A DNA stretch of 64,000 nt from Oceanobacter sp. (GTDB taxonomy: Bacteria > Pseudomonadota > Gammaproteobacteria > Pseudomonadales > Oceanobacteraceae). The stretch spans positions 29,227-93,226 of the forward strand of contig NVWL01000050.1 of the NCBI GenBank assembly GCA_002733645.1, written 5' to 3'. A program made the translations under genes and the position numbers. Below the pieces are notes generated by a model. That model was not told the origin of the DNA. It worked only from the letters and a program-made list of their open reading frames with translations, and made no database searches. Position 1 is the first letter of the stretch; each line of letters begins with the position of its first letter. Shown here in pieces: positions 36,016 to 44,722 of the stretch.

Positions 36016-37266
36016 ATGTCGGCATTTACTTACCAAAATGGCTCTCTACACGCAGAGAATGTGTCACTCACAGCACTGGCTGAAAAGTACGGCACTCCTT
36101 TGTACGTTTACTCACGCTCAGCGTTTGAGCAAGCTTACCTCGCGTACACTGACGCGCTCGGTGAGTGGCCGCACATGGTGTGTTTTGCGGTTAAAACCAA
36201 CTCCAACTTAGGCGTACTGAATACCTTAGCGCGCCTAGGTGCTGGCTTCGACATTGTTAGCCTAGGTGAGCTTGAACGCGTGTTAGCCGCTGGCGGCGAC
36301 CCCGCTCGCTGTGTATTTTCAGGCGTGGGCAAACAAGCGCACGAAATGCAGCGTGCGCTCGAAGTGGGCGTCCACTGTTTCAACGTGGAATCAGAAGCCG
36401 AGCTTGAACGCTTGAGCGCGGTTGCTAGTGAGATGGGAAAAATTGCCCCAGTGTCCTTGCGTGTTAACCCCGACGTTGATGCACAAACTCACCCGTATAT
36501 TTCTACTGGGTTGAAAGACAACAAATTCGGCATTGATATTGATGACGCGGTGCGTATTTATGAAAAAGCCGTGTCGCTGCCGGGCTTACAAGTCAAAGGC
36601 GTGGATTGCCATATTGGTAGCCAATTAACAGAGATATCTCCATTCCTCGACGCCCTTGATCGTGTCTTAAGTTTGGTTGACGAGCTCGCTGGTCGCGGCA
36701 TAACTATTGAGCACCTCGATCTTGGTGGCGGCCTTGGCGTCAAATACCAAAACGAAACCCCGGCAACTCCTGCGGAGTACATTGCGGCGGTAAAAGAGCG
36801 TTTAGGGGATCGTGTGTTTAAACTCGTCTTTGAACCTGGCCGCTCTATTGCTGCGAACGCGGGGGCGTTCTTAACCCGTGTTGAGTTCTTAAAACTGAAC
36901 GAACATAAAAACTTTGCCATTATCGATGGCGCAATGAACGACCTGATTCGCCCTGCGCTTTATAGCGCTTGGCAAGCCATAGTGCCGTTAGCAGAAACGT
37001 CTGACGAACCAGAACGTGTTTACGACTTGGTTGGCCCTGTGTGCGAAACCGGAGATTTCTTGGGCAAAGATCGTCCACTGAAAATCGCCCAAAACGATTT
37101 ACTCGCCGTGATGTCTGCAGGCGCTTATGGATTTGTGATGGCCTCAAATTACAACAGCCGTGGTCGTCCAGCTGAAGTTATGGTCGATGGCGACAACGAT
37201 TTCTTAATTCGTGAACGCGAAACCGTCGCCTCACTATTTGCTGGCGAAAGCTGCTTACCCGATTAA
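36016..37266 (+). CDS. lysA: Diaminopimelate decarboxylase LysA
   Basis: A 416-residue PLP enzyme of the alanine racemase fold III class, making lysine from meso-diaminopimelate. PLP Lys60 lies in [14 protein letters not shown]; further motifs are [36 protein letters not shown] and the C-terminal [11 protein letters not shown] with the active-site Cys. It starts 11 bp after lptM. Gene order lptM-lysA-dapF places the lysine branch and its precursor epimerase together. Confidence 0.97.
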   Translation: MSAFTYQNGSLHAENVSLTALAEKYGTPLYVYSRSAFEQAYLAYTDALGEWPHMVCFAVKTNSNLGVLNTLARLGAGFDIVSLGELERVLAAGGDPARCVFSGVGKQAHEMQRALEVGVHCFNVESEAELERLSAVASEMGKIAPVSLRVNPDVDAQTHPYISTGLKDNKFGIDIDDAVRIYEKAVSLPGLQVKGVDCHIGSQLTEISPFLDALDRVLSLVDELAGRGITIEHLDLGGGLGVKYQNETPATPAEYIAAVKERLGDRVFKLVFEPGRSIAANAGAFLTRVEFLKLNEHKNFAIIDGAMNDLIRPALYSAWQAIVPLAETSDEPERVYDLVGPVCETGDFLGKDRPLKIAQNDLLAVMSAGAYGFVMASNYNSRGRPAEVMVDGDNDFLIRERETVASLFAGESCLPD

Positions 37267-37288
37267 CAACGAGCACCGAGATAACACG

Positions 37289-38119
37289 ATGTGGCTGAAA
37301 TTCACTAAAATGCACGGTATCGGCAACGACTTTGTTGTTGTTGACCTCATCACTCAAACTGGGCACATTCGCCCAGAGCGTGTGGCTGAGTTGTCCGACC
37401 GTAACTTTGGCATTGGCTTTGACCAGTTATTGGTCGTCGAAAGACCGAGCCAACCCAACGTGGATTTTAAATATCGTATTTTTAATGCCGATGGCAGCGA
37501 AGTTGAAAACTGTGGCAATGGTGCCCGCTGTTTTGCCCGCTTTGTTTACGACCAGCATTTAACTGGCAAGCGCGATATTCGTGTTGAAACCGCCAATGGC
37601 ATCATGGAATTACACCTAACTGACGACAACCAAGTGCTTGTTGATATGGGCAAGCCTGAACTCGTGCCAGAAAAAATTCCATTTAAAGCGAAAGAATTCG
37701 CGACCGAATACTGCATTGATATTGCCGAACTAGGCCCTGTAAATATCGGGGCCGTCTCTATGGGTAACCCTCATGCGGTGTTACGTGTTGATGACATTGA
37801 TGCAGCTCCAGTAGAGACTTGGGGGCCTGCCATTGAATCGTGCGCTCAGTTCCCAAATAAAGTGAATGTTGGCTTCATGCAGGTAATTAATGAACACCAC
37901 ATTCGTTTGCGCGTATTTGAGCGCGGCTCAGGCGAAACTTTAGCTTGTGGTACTGGCGCGTGCGCTGCGGTAGTCTCAGGGCAATTACGCGGTTGGCTGG
38001 CACAAGGTGTTAAAGTCAGCCTACCCGGTGGTGATCTATTTGTTGATTGGGATGGTCAAGGCAGTGTGAACATGACTGGCCCAGCCACTAAAGTATTCGA
38101 AGGAAAAGTAAATCTCTGA
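37289..38119 (+). CDS. dapF: Diaminopimelate epimerase DapF
   Basis: A 276-residue enzyme interconverting LL- and meso-diaminopimelate for peptidoglycan and lysine. The ATG at 37289 gives the standard start [15 protein letters not shown]; an earlier in-frame start inside lysA is not needed. The two catalytic Cys are in [13 protein letters not shown] and [13 protein letters not shown]. Intact, normal length, 22 bp after lysA. Confidence 0.97.
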   Translation: MWLKFTKMHGIGNDFVVVDLITQTGHIRPERVAELSDRNFGIGFDQLLVVERPSQPNVDFKYRIFNADGSEVENCGNGARCFARFVYDQHLTGKRDIRVETANGIMELHLTDDNQVLVDMGKPELVPEKIPFKAKEFATEYCIDIAELGPVNIGAVSMGNPHAVLRVDDIDAAPVETWGPAIESCAQFPNKVNVGFMQVINEHHIRLRVFERGSGETLACGTGACAAVVSGQLRGWLAQGVKVSLPGGDLFVDWDGQGSVNMTGPATKVFEGKVNL

Positions 38120-38159
38120 TTTCTGGTCCTAATGACCAAATCAGTGATAAGGAAAAACT

Positions 38160-38831
38160 ATGAGCCAGACCCCACGACTGACCGAAGCCGACGTTATTGC
38201 GTATTTAGAAGACCATGAGGACTTCTTTATTGGTAAGGATGAGCTGCTATCCGGCATGCGTATTCCGCACAATAGCGGCCCGGCCACCAGCTTGGTTGAA
38301 CGTCAGCTTGCGGTACATCGCGAGCGTAATGTCGAGTTGCGCCAGCGCTTATCTGACTTGCTTGAAAACGCTCGCCGCAACGATCAACTGTTCGCAAAAA
38401 GCCGTCGCTTAGTGCTCGCCCTTGTGGAAGCATCAACGTGGTTTGACGTACAAGCCGCCTTGGATGACTCCCTGCGTAAAGACTTCAGCGTCGACTCGTG
38501 GGCTATGCTGCATTTTACCGAACGCCAGCTAGAGCCACCGCTGATTGCTATTCACAGCAGCGAAACTCAGCGCACCGTACATCGCTTGTTTAAAGGGCAC
38601 CGCGCTATTTGCGGCCAGCTTCCAGAAAGCGATATTGCTCAACTACTTGGTGTCGAAGAATCCACATGTCGTTCAGCCGCCGCAGCTCATATTCGTGGTA
38701 AAGATAATTTAGGTATTTTGACCGTTGCCAGTGAAGACCCAAGCTTTTATCGCAGTTCAATGGACACCCTTTTCCTCGACTATATTGCGGATATTTTAGC
38801 CTTGCGCCTGCCACAAATTCCGGTGAACTGA
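38160..38831 (+). CDS. DUF484 family protein (GAF-like)
   Basis: A 223-residue protein. The N-terminal EADVIAYLEDHEDFFIGKDE and ERQLAVHRERNVELRQRL (helical, coiled-coil-like) lead into a GAF-like domain. This family (YigA in E. coli) is always found between dapF and xerC and its function is unknown. Here it is followed directly by the HAD phosphatase with only 2 bp between, so xerC is missing from its normal place. Confidence 0.9.
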   Translation: MSQTPRLTEADVIAYLEDHEDFFIGKDELLSGMRIPHNSGPATSLVERQLAVHRERNVELRQRLSDLLENARRNDQLFAKSRRLVLALVEASTWFDVQAALDDSLRKDFSVDSWAMLHFTERQLEPPLIAIHSSETQRTVHRLFKGHRAICGQLPESDIAQLLGVEESTCRSAAAAHIRGKDNLGILTVASEDPSFYRSSMDTLFLDYIADILALRLPQIPVN

Positions 38832-38833
38832 TC

Positions 38834-39541
38834 TTGGCGATTAAGCTACTGACGTTCGATCTCGACCATACCCTATGGGATCCAACGCCTGCGTTAATCG
38901 CCGCAGAGCAGGCAATGCACCAATGGATAGCCGAAAACTCACCGGCAACGGCCCGCTTCTACCCACCGGAGGCTATTCGCGAATACCGCAATCAATTGGC
39001 CGAGGCCTACCCTGAGTTTCGAGATAAATTATCAGAACTCCGCTTTGAAACGCTGCGCCGAGTATTTATGCAGTCTGGTCATCATCGTGATCAAGCACAC
39101 AGCATGGCGACACAAGCGTTTGATGCGTTTTACCAAGTTCGTAGCCGTTTAACTCTATTCAGCGGCGTAGATGAAGTAATGCAGCAGCTAAAGCAGCAAT
39201 ATCATATCGCCGCCGTGACTAACGGGAATGCCGATTTAACACTGGCTGGGTTTGATCATTATTTCGATGGGCACTTTAATGCAGATAATCATGGCGCAGC
39301 AAAGCCAGCCCCTGATATGTTTCTCGCCGCCTTAGCACAAGCAGACGCCACCCCCGCAGAAACGTTGCATATTGGTGATCATCCAGAGCAAGACATAGCC
39401 GCTGCGGCCGCATTAGGTATTCAAACAATTTGGTATAACGAAAAAGAGGCCGAGTGGCCCCTTTCAAATACTCAACCCACGGCGACATTTAGTCACTGGT
39501 CGCAACTGGTTCCTCTGGTACAGGCTCTGGCAAATAATTAA
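38834..39541 (+). CDS. HAD-superfamily hydrolase (YigB-like)
   Basis: A 235-residue haloacid-dehalogenase-like phosphatase starting at a TTG. Motif I LLTFDLDHTLWDP, motif II in AVTNGNADL, motif III Lys in AAKPAPDMF, motif IV IGDHPEQDIAAAAALG. YigB-type enzymes act on FMN and other small phosphates. Starts 2 bp after DUF484. Its last 53 bp overlap the convergent DUF3047-like gene. Confidence 0.9.
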   Translation: MAIKLLTFDLDHTLWDPTPALIAAEQAMHQWIAENSPATARFYPPEAIREYRNQLAEAYPEFRDKLSELRFETLRRVFMQSGHHRDQAHSMATQAFDAFYQVRSRLTLFSGVDEVMQQLKQQYHIAAVTNGNADLTLAGFDHYFDGHFNADNHGAAKPAPDMFLAALAQADATPAETLHIGDHPEQDIAAAAALGIQTIWYNEKEAEWPLSNTQPTATFSHWSQLVPLVQALANN

Positions 39542-40184
39542 CGACGATGGATTCAAGGTAACCACCCGCCTTTGTTTTACGACCTGACGGGTCGCCCAAC
39601 GCGGCTTCAAATCTTACCGGTGTCACGCTGTCTTCACTCTCCGTTAGCACCGAAAAATCCAAAGTAAGATCACGCTCTACGCTGTACCAGCGACGCGATT
39701 TGCAATCACTGCCACACACAACCCAAACAAACTCATTGCCCCCAAGTGCGTCATAATCTCCCGTCTTCGCAGTAGGGTCCCAAGCATAATGCACTCGGTA
39801 ATCAGTGCCTGATTGTTCGCTGCGCAAATCAACCGTGACACGGAACAAGTCAGCATGGCGATCAAGATCAAACGAATCTACCGACCAAGACCAAGCAATC
39901 ACTGGGCGGCTGCCTTCACTCACAAACACCTTATCAAGGCTGGCTTCTCCCATGTCCGCCTCAAGACGAATAATCTCACCTTTCATAACGTCGTATTGAG
40001 CTTCAATAACACAGCGACGACAGTCTTTATCCCATTGATCTAAGGACTGGGCACTAAGCAAAGTTTCAGCGGATGACTGATTGGAAATAAGCCATAAAAC
40101 GGCAAAGGCGATAAGTGCGATAGCAGCAGGGAGTGCGTGCATCCTGCGACGACGCTTTCTAGAATAAACATTCATAATGGGCAT
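39489..40184 (-). CDS. DUF3047-like secreted or membrane-anchored protein
   Basis: A 231-residue protein with a basic start (RKRRRRMH), one hydrophobic segment (about residues 18-36, ending near SSAET), then a beta-rich domain. The PVIAWSWSVD stretch and the ADLFRVTVDLR and YRVHYAWDP strands resemble DUF3047 proteins, thought to bind ligands outside the cell; the function is unknown. Four Cys (KDCRRC, VVCGSDCKS) could form disulfides. Convergent with the HAD gene and overlapping it by 53 bp. Confidence 0.6.
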   Translation of the reverse strand: MPIMNVYSRKRRRRMHALPAAIALIAFAVLWLISNQSSAETLLSAQSLDQWDKDCRRCVIEAQYDVMKGEIIRLEADMGEASLDKVFVSEGSRPVIAWSWSVDSFDLDRHADLFRVTVDLRSEQSGTDYRVHYAWDPTAKTGDYDALGGNEFVWVVCGSDCKSRRWYSVERDLTLDFSVLTESEDSVTPVRFEAALGDPSGRKTKAGGYLESIVVNYLPEPVPEEPVATSD

Positions 40185-40283
40185 CCTTGCGAAGTACCCA
40201 TTAAGCTTAGCAGCTGATTAAGATTTAACCAGAAATCAGCAAGAAATGGCTCAATAATTTACATTAAGCCATGCTAACTAGGG

Positions 40284-40586
40284 TCAAATTGGGCGGCTGC
40301 CGTAACTCGTCTGAGGCTTACGTGGCGGATCAGCCATCACATTAACGCCGACCTCTTGAATCTTACCGCCGCGCGACAAAAATGCTTCAACCTCAGCCGC
40401 CATCGCTAAACGCAGCTTCTCTTTCTCTTCTGCTGAGCTGACAAGCATATCGTCTGTCGATTCAGACGACTCTTTCGCCACTTCAGCGACGTTAGCCTCA
40501 TTGTCATTATTATGCTCATTTTCATTCTCTTGCTCGCCGTCTTCATACTCGGCATCTTGCATATCGATATCGGTTTGATTCGCCAT
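40284..40586 (-). CDS. sutA: RNA polymerase-associated regulator SutA
   Basis: A 100-residue protein: a very acidic, low-complexity N-terminal half (Glu/Asp/Asn) followed by a helical stretch LAMAAEVEAFLSRGGKIQEV and the conserved C-terminal tail ADPPRKPQTSYGSRPI. This arrangement matches SutA of Pseudomonas, an intrinsically disordered factor that binds RNA polymerase and raises expression of maintenance genes in slow growth. Its gene also lies near lysA-dapF in Pseudomonas. A TAGGAG site precedes the start. Confidence 0.85.
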   Translation of the reverse strand: MANQTDIDMQDAEYEDGEQENENEHNNDNEANVAEVAKESSESTDDMLVSSAEEKEKLRLAMAAEVEAFLSRGGKIQEVGVNVMADPPRKPQTSYGSRPI

Positions 40587-40774
40587 CAGTCACTCCTACT
40601 TCTTTAAACTGCGTTTCATATATAGGCAATACTTATAGACAAGCTGTGGCCAGCTGCCAGCTTGAAATACCATTAGTTACAATTTTTTTTCAGAAGCCGG
40701 AAATCAGGCGCGAAGTGGTAAAAAACGAAGTCGACAGACAGACGAACATTTGTTCAAACAAAACAATCAGACAT
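40587..40774. other. Spacer between sutA and the cytochrome c5 terminator
   Basis: Upstream region of sutA (promoter side) and downstream region of the cytochrome gene. It contains an oligo-A/T stretch near 40680-40690 but no ORF, no clear promoter pair and no repeat that I recognise. Confidence 0.4.
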
Positions 40775-40806
40775 AAAAAAAGCCCCGTTAGTAACGAGGC
40801 TTTTTT
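40775..40806 (-). terminator. Intrinsic terminator of the cytochrome c5 gene
   Basis: AAAAAAGCC, C, CGTTA, G, TAACG, A, GGCTTTTTT. The single C-A mismatch on the plus strand becomes G-U in the leftward RNA, showing that it serves the minus-strand gene that ends at 40821. Confidence 0.85.
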
Positions 40807-40820
40807 GACACGACTAGGGC

Positions 40821-41222
40821 TTAACGACCTGACATGTACTTAATTGCGTTCAATATTTCATCGTCTGAACACGTCGCACAGTTACCCATAGGCGGCATAG
40901 CGTTGATTCCGCTCAGCGCGTTCTTTAAGGTAGCGTCCATCCCTTTTGCTAAGCGATCGTCCCACGCAGCAGTATCACCATTTTTGGGTGCGCCTAAGAT
41001 GCCAACACCATGACAAGCGGTACATGCCGTATTGTAAACTTCCTCACCTGTGCGCGGCTCACCGGCGACAACCGCAAGGCCACCACACTCGGCACCCACA
41101 CACACTTCACCCGCTGGCGCGATACGCTCACGGATTTTTTCTGCTTGTACATCAGTTGCGGCGTAAGCCTGTGCCATCACTAGGGTTGCAGCAGCCAGGA
41201 TCAATGCTTTCAGTTGCTTCAC
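40821..41222 (-). CDS. Cytochrome c5 family protein
   Basis: A 133-residue periplasmic c-type cytochrome. Signal peptide about residues 1-21 (cut after AQAYA). The haem site is CTACH, the axial Met is in AMPPMGNC, and a CATC pair near the C terminus gives the extra disulfide typical of cytochrome c5. An extra CVGAEC pair occurs near residue 45. It carries electrons to terminal oxidases or reductases. Monocistronic, with its own terminator. Confidence 0.92.
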   Translation of the reverse strand: MKQLKALILAAATLVMAQAYAATDVQAEKIRERIAPAGEVCVGAECGGLAVVAGEPRTGEEVYNTACTACHGVGILGAPKNGDTAAWDDRLAKGMDATLKNALSGINAMPPMGNCATCSDDEILNAIKYMSGR

Positions 41223-41468
41223 GAAGGTGTCCTCATCAATAGCCGTTTGGGCTTATCATAATTTTAATCGCGCACATTATAGCCACAAATCGTCCGGGTT
41301 TGAATGATTCCGAATGATCCAGCTCAATAGAAGAATAGGTGGTAGGCTATTTTTTACCAAATAGCCCCCGTTCATATCCTAAAAACCTATACCAAATCTT
41401 ACTCAAAGGCATTTGCAGCAACCCCTGCGCCCTGTAAAGTAGCATGACTAACAGTAAGGATTCTGAGC

Positions 41469-41654
41469 ATGAAACATACCCTACTGATGGCCTCAGTCGC
41501 ACTTGTGGCGTCATTGTCTGCCTGTACCCTAAAGGTGGCCGCTCCTGAGAAGCCCATCACCATCAACTTGAACGTCAAGATTGAGCACGAAGTACGAGTA
41601 AAAGTTGAAAAAGATCTTGAGCAATTATTTGAGAGTGAAGACGGCCTTTTCTAA
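41469..41654 (+). CDS. ynbE: YnbE-family lipoprotein
   Basis: A 61-residue lipoprotein: signal peptide with lipobox L-S-A-C (Cys19), then a short mature part KPITINLNVKIEHEVRVKVE that can form a long strand, as in YnbE. In E. coli YnbE is the outer-membrane partner of the bridge protein YdbH in phospholipid transport and lies between ydbH and ydbL. Here ydbL follows at 41726 but no ydbH precedes it in the window. Confidence 0.85.
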   Translation: MKHTLLMASVALVASLSACTLKVAAPEKPITINLNVKIEHEVRVKVEKDLEQLFESEDGLF

Positions 41655-41725
41655 CCGCTATCCAAATCTGACCAAACGATCTGAATACTGTGTAAAAAAG
41701 CCTAATTCCAAATAAAGGAAAGGAC

Positions 41726-42046
41726 ATGAAAAAGATTATCGTAATAGTTTCTGCCTTAATGATGAGCGTCGCCGCCATGGCGATGGACCTAGATGACGCG
41801 AAAAATATGGGGCTCATTGGCGAGCAGCCTAATGGTTACTTAGGCTTAGTCAGTGTCAGTAACGCTGAAGCCGCAGCGGTGATGATTGATATCAACGCCA
41901 AGCGCAAAGCCAAATACCAAGAAATTGCCAACAAACAGAACACACAGTTAATCAATATTGAACGCATCGCTGGCGAAAAATTAGTCAATAAAGCGCAAAG
42001 CGAAGGCGAGTTTTACATGGATGGTACCGGCCAGTGGCAACGCTGA
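41726..42046 (+). CDS. ydbL: YdbL-family (DUF1318) periplasmic protein
   Basis: A 106-residue protein with a signal peptide (MKKIIVIVSALMMSVAAMA). The mature part has GLIGEQPNGYLGLV and a helical stretch ending FYMDGTGQWQR, the family end motif. YdbL is proposed to act as a chaperone-like modulator of YnbE-YdbH. It follows ynbE by 71 bp and precedes lemA by 50 bp, all with good ribosome-binding sites. Confidence 0.85.
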   Translation: MKKIIVIVSALMMSVAAMAMDLDDAKNMGLIGEQPNGYLGLVSVSNAEAAAVMIDINAKRKAKYQEIANKQNTQLINIERIAGEKLVNKAQSEGEFYMDGTGQWQR

Positions 42047-42096
42047 TCTGAGCTTAATCAGAGGCACTCAAACTTGTTAAAGGAGTAAACACAAAC

Positions 42097-42687
42097 ATGT
42101 CGACCATGATTACTTTGGCGGTTATCGCCGTACTGATTATTTTCATCGTTGGTATTTACAACCGACTGGTGGCATTAAAAAACCGTTTCGAGAACAGCTT
42201 TGCACAAATTGATGTCCAGCTTAAACGCCGCTATGACCTAATTCCCAATCTCGTCGAAACGGCAAAAGGCTACATTAAACATGAGCGCGAAACGCTCGAA
42301 GCTGTAATCTCTGCACGAAATGAAGCGGCCGCGGGCTTAAAAGCGATTAATGGCGACCCGTCCAATGGCGCTGCCATGGCCAGCTTAATGGACGCGGAAG
42401 GCGGATTGGCCAGTGCACTAGGCCGATTAAACGTTGTTATGGAGGCTTACCCAGATTTAAAAGCAAACGAAAACATGATGCAGCTATCAGAAGAGTTAAC
42501 GTCTACTGAAAACCGTGTTTCATTTGCTCGCCAAGCCTTTAACGATGCGGTTATGGAATACAATACGTATCGTGAGAGTTTCCCGACGATTGCTCTTGCC
42601 GCGGCATTTGGACACCCAACCAGTGCTACATTGCTGGAGTTTGAAAATCGCGAAGCGTTAGAAGAAGCGCCTAAAATCAGCTTTTAA
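42097..42687 (+). CDS. lemA: LemA family protein
   Basis: A 196-residue protein: one N-terminal membrane segment (residues about 4-22), then the long helical LemA domain with YNRLVALKNRFENSFAQIDV, QLKRRYDLIPNLVETAKGY and ENRVSFARQAFNDAVMEYN. Topology is likely N-out with a cytoplasmic or periplasmic helical bundle; the role is not settled. AAGGAG lies upstream. It pairs with the M48 peptidase gene 14 bp downstream, a frequent combination. Confidence 0.93.
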   Translation: MSTMITLAVIAVLIIFIVGIYNRLVALKNRFENSFAQIDVQLKRRYDLIPNLVETAKGYIKHERETLEAVISARNEAAAGLKAINGDPSNGAAMASLMDAEGGLASALGRLNVVMEAYPDLKANENMMQLSEELTSTENRVSFARQAFNDAVMEYNTYRESFPTIALAAAFGHPTSATLLEFENREALEEAPKISF

Positions 42688-42701
42688 TCAGACGCCAGCC
42701 A

Positions 42702-44690
42702 ATGAATTACTTTCGTACTCAAGAACAGGCTCGCCGCAATACTTTGTGGCTGGTCGTTCTTTTCACCCTCGCTGTTAGCGCCGTTATTTTAACAACCAAC
42801 CTCTTATTTATCGCAACGATTTATGGGCTAACGAGCCAGAACTCGGATGCCAGACCGGCCTTGGATATTTATACTGGAGAGCACTGGTTATTGGTGAGTG
42901 GAACGACCCTTGGGGTGATTTTAATTTGTAGTTTTTTCCGCCAACTATCATTACGCCACGGCAGCGATGTCGCTAATGCATTGGGGGCAACATTACTCGA
43001 CCCCGGCACCCGCGATAAAGACGAACGCCGTCTTTTAAATGTCGTTGAAGAAATGGCCATTGCCTCAGGCATGCCGGTGCCGGATGTCTACGTAATGGAA
43101 GACGCTGGCATCAATGCCTTTGCTGCCGGTTTCCAACCGAGCGATGCCATCATAGGCATTACGCGCGGCACGCTTAGTAGTCTCAATAGAGAGCAGCTAC
43201 AGGGGGTTATTGCCCACGAATACAGCCATATTTTTAATGGTGATATGCGGATGAATATGCGCCTAACCGGGGTTATTTATGGCATCGTTTTTCTCGGACA
43301 AATAGGGCGAATGATCCTACGAGGCAGCATGCATCGCCGTCATACCTCATCGCGAGATGGCTTAGGTGGCGTTTTAATGATCTACGGTATTGGCGCTGGC
43401 TTATTAATTATTGGTTATGGTGGTGAGTTTTTTGGACGCCTTATTAAATCGGCGGTGAGCCGCCAGCGGGAGTTTTTAGCGGACGCTTCGGCGGTACAGT
43501 TTACTCGTAACCCAACAGGAGTGGGCGATGCATTAAAGATTATTGGCTACGGTTCTGGCTCCAGAGTAAGCGCACCCGCCGCGTTAGAAATGTCGCATTT
43601 TTTCTTTGGCCCGGTAATGCGCTTCAAACGCACTATGTTTGCGACACACCCGCCGCTAGATGAACGAATACAACGTATTGAACCCGGCTGGGATGGCCAA
43701 TATCTCGCCCCTCGCCAGCCCGTTGTAGAAATCCTGACGACTCAAAACCCTCAGACCCGCGCTGACATTGATGACAGCATGATGGGGTTTAACAGTAATT
43801 TAACTCGCCATAATGGGGTGCGAGCGGAGGACAGTACAGCCATCCAAAATAGTGCATTAACAAGCGACGACACAAACTACTCCCCCATTGAATATACGAT
43901 GGCACTCAACCCGGATACAGAGGCGCACGAATTATTAATCAGCCAAACGGCCATGTTTAATGCGATGTCTGCGCAGGCGTTATTATTTGCACTGCTTATC
44001 GCGGAATCCCAAGAGGAGATTGCTCGCCGCCAGCAAGACCTAGTGCATAAGCATCTAGGGCAAGAAGTATTCAGGGAAACTCTGCGCTATTTACGCGAAG
44101 TACGCATGAATAAAAAACGGGATCGTTTGGAGTTAATTGAACGATCAATGCCCGCCCTACGTCGCTTATCGTTAAAACAATATCGAACATTGAATCAGAC
44201 ACTCGTTTCTGTAGTGCAACTGGATGGCAAAATTGATTTATACGAATGGTGCTTGTACCGCTTAGTGCTGCAATATTTGGGCAATCACTTTGGTACCTTG
44301 GGTATCGTCACCCGTAAGCACAAGTCTATTTTAGCGGTGGCCGATGAAGCCGGAGTCATCATGGCGTATGTCGCCGAAGCCGGACACGACCAAACCAATG
44401 CCATTGATCTGGCTTATCACGCTGGCATGATGGGCGGAAATTTTTTAGCGCGTCCACGAGATCCTGCACACTCGGTACACAAAACACTCAAGCCATTAAA
44501 TAAAGCGCTAGCAGTGCTGGCCCGCAGCACCCCTAATGTGAAGGAGCAGCTCATTCGAGCCTTAATTATTTGCGTACGCCACGACCATCATATTACCGAT
44601 GAAGAGCGCGATCTCATCCGTACGATCGCCGCTATTCTCGAAACGCCGCTTGGCATGTTTGGCGATGAAGCAGCCGAGCTACTTCATTAG
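42702..44690 (+). CDS. M48-family membrane metallopeptidase with TerB-like C-terminal region
   Basis: A 662-residue protein. Two membrane helices at about residues 14-37 and 66-83, then the HtpX-like peptidase with zinc motif HEYSH (His172-His176) in GVIAHEYSHIFNGDM, two more hydrophobic helices (about 187-200 and 223-243), and the third ligand Glu in QREFLADASAVQFTRNP. Beyond residue about 330, where HtpX ends, come some 330 extra residues. The last 130 or so (TLVSVVQLDGKIDLYEWCLY, then RALIICVRHDHHITDEERDL) have the acidic paired-helix look of TerB-like domains. Probably envelope quality control with LemA. Confidence 0.88.
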   Translation: MNYFRTQEQARRNTLWLVVLFTLAVSAVILTTNLLFIATIYGLTSQNSDARPALDIYTGEHWLLVSGTTLGVILICSFFRQLSLRHGSDVANALGATLLDPGTRDKDERRLLNVVEEMAIASGMPVPDVYVMEDAGINAFAAGFQPSDAIIGITRGTLSSLNREQLQGVIAHEYSHIFNGDMRMNMRLTGVIYGIVFLGQIGRMILRGSMHRRHTSSRDGLGGVLMIYGIGAGLLIIGYGGEFFGRLIKSAVSRQREFLADASAVQFTRNPTGVGDALKIIGYGSGSRVSAPAALEMSHFFFGPVMRFKRTMFATHPPLDERIQRIEPGWDGQYLAPRQPVVEILTTQNPQTRADIDDSMMGFNSNLTRHNGVRAEDSTAIQNSALTSDDTNYSPIEYTMALNPDTEAHELLISQTAMFNAMSAQALLFALLIAESQEEIARRQQDLVHKHLGQEVFRETLRYLREVRMNKKRDRLELIERSMPALRRLSLKQYRTLNQTLVSVVQLDGKIDLYEWCLYRLVLQYLGNHFGTLGIVTRKHKSILAVADEAGVIMAYVAEAGHDQTNAIDLAYHAGMMGGNFLARPRDPAHSVHKTLKPLNKALAVLARSTPNVKEQLIRALIICVRHDHHITDEERDLIRTIAAILETPLGMFGDEAAELLH

Positions 44691-44722
44691 AGCTGCTTAC
44701 AAAAAACATCCAAGCACAAGAA

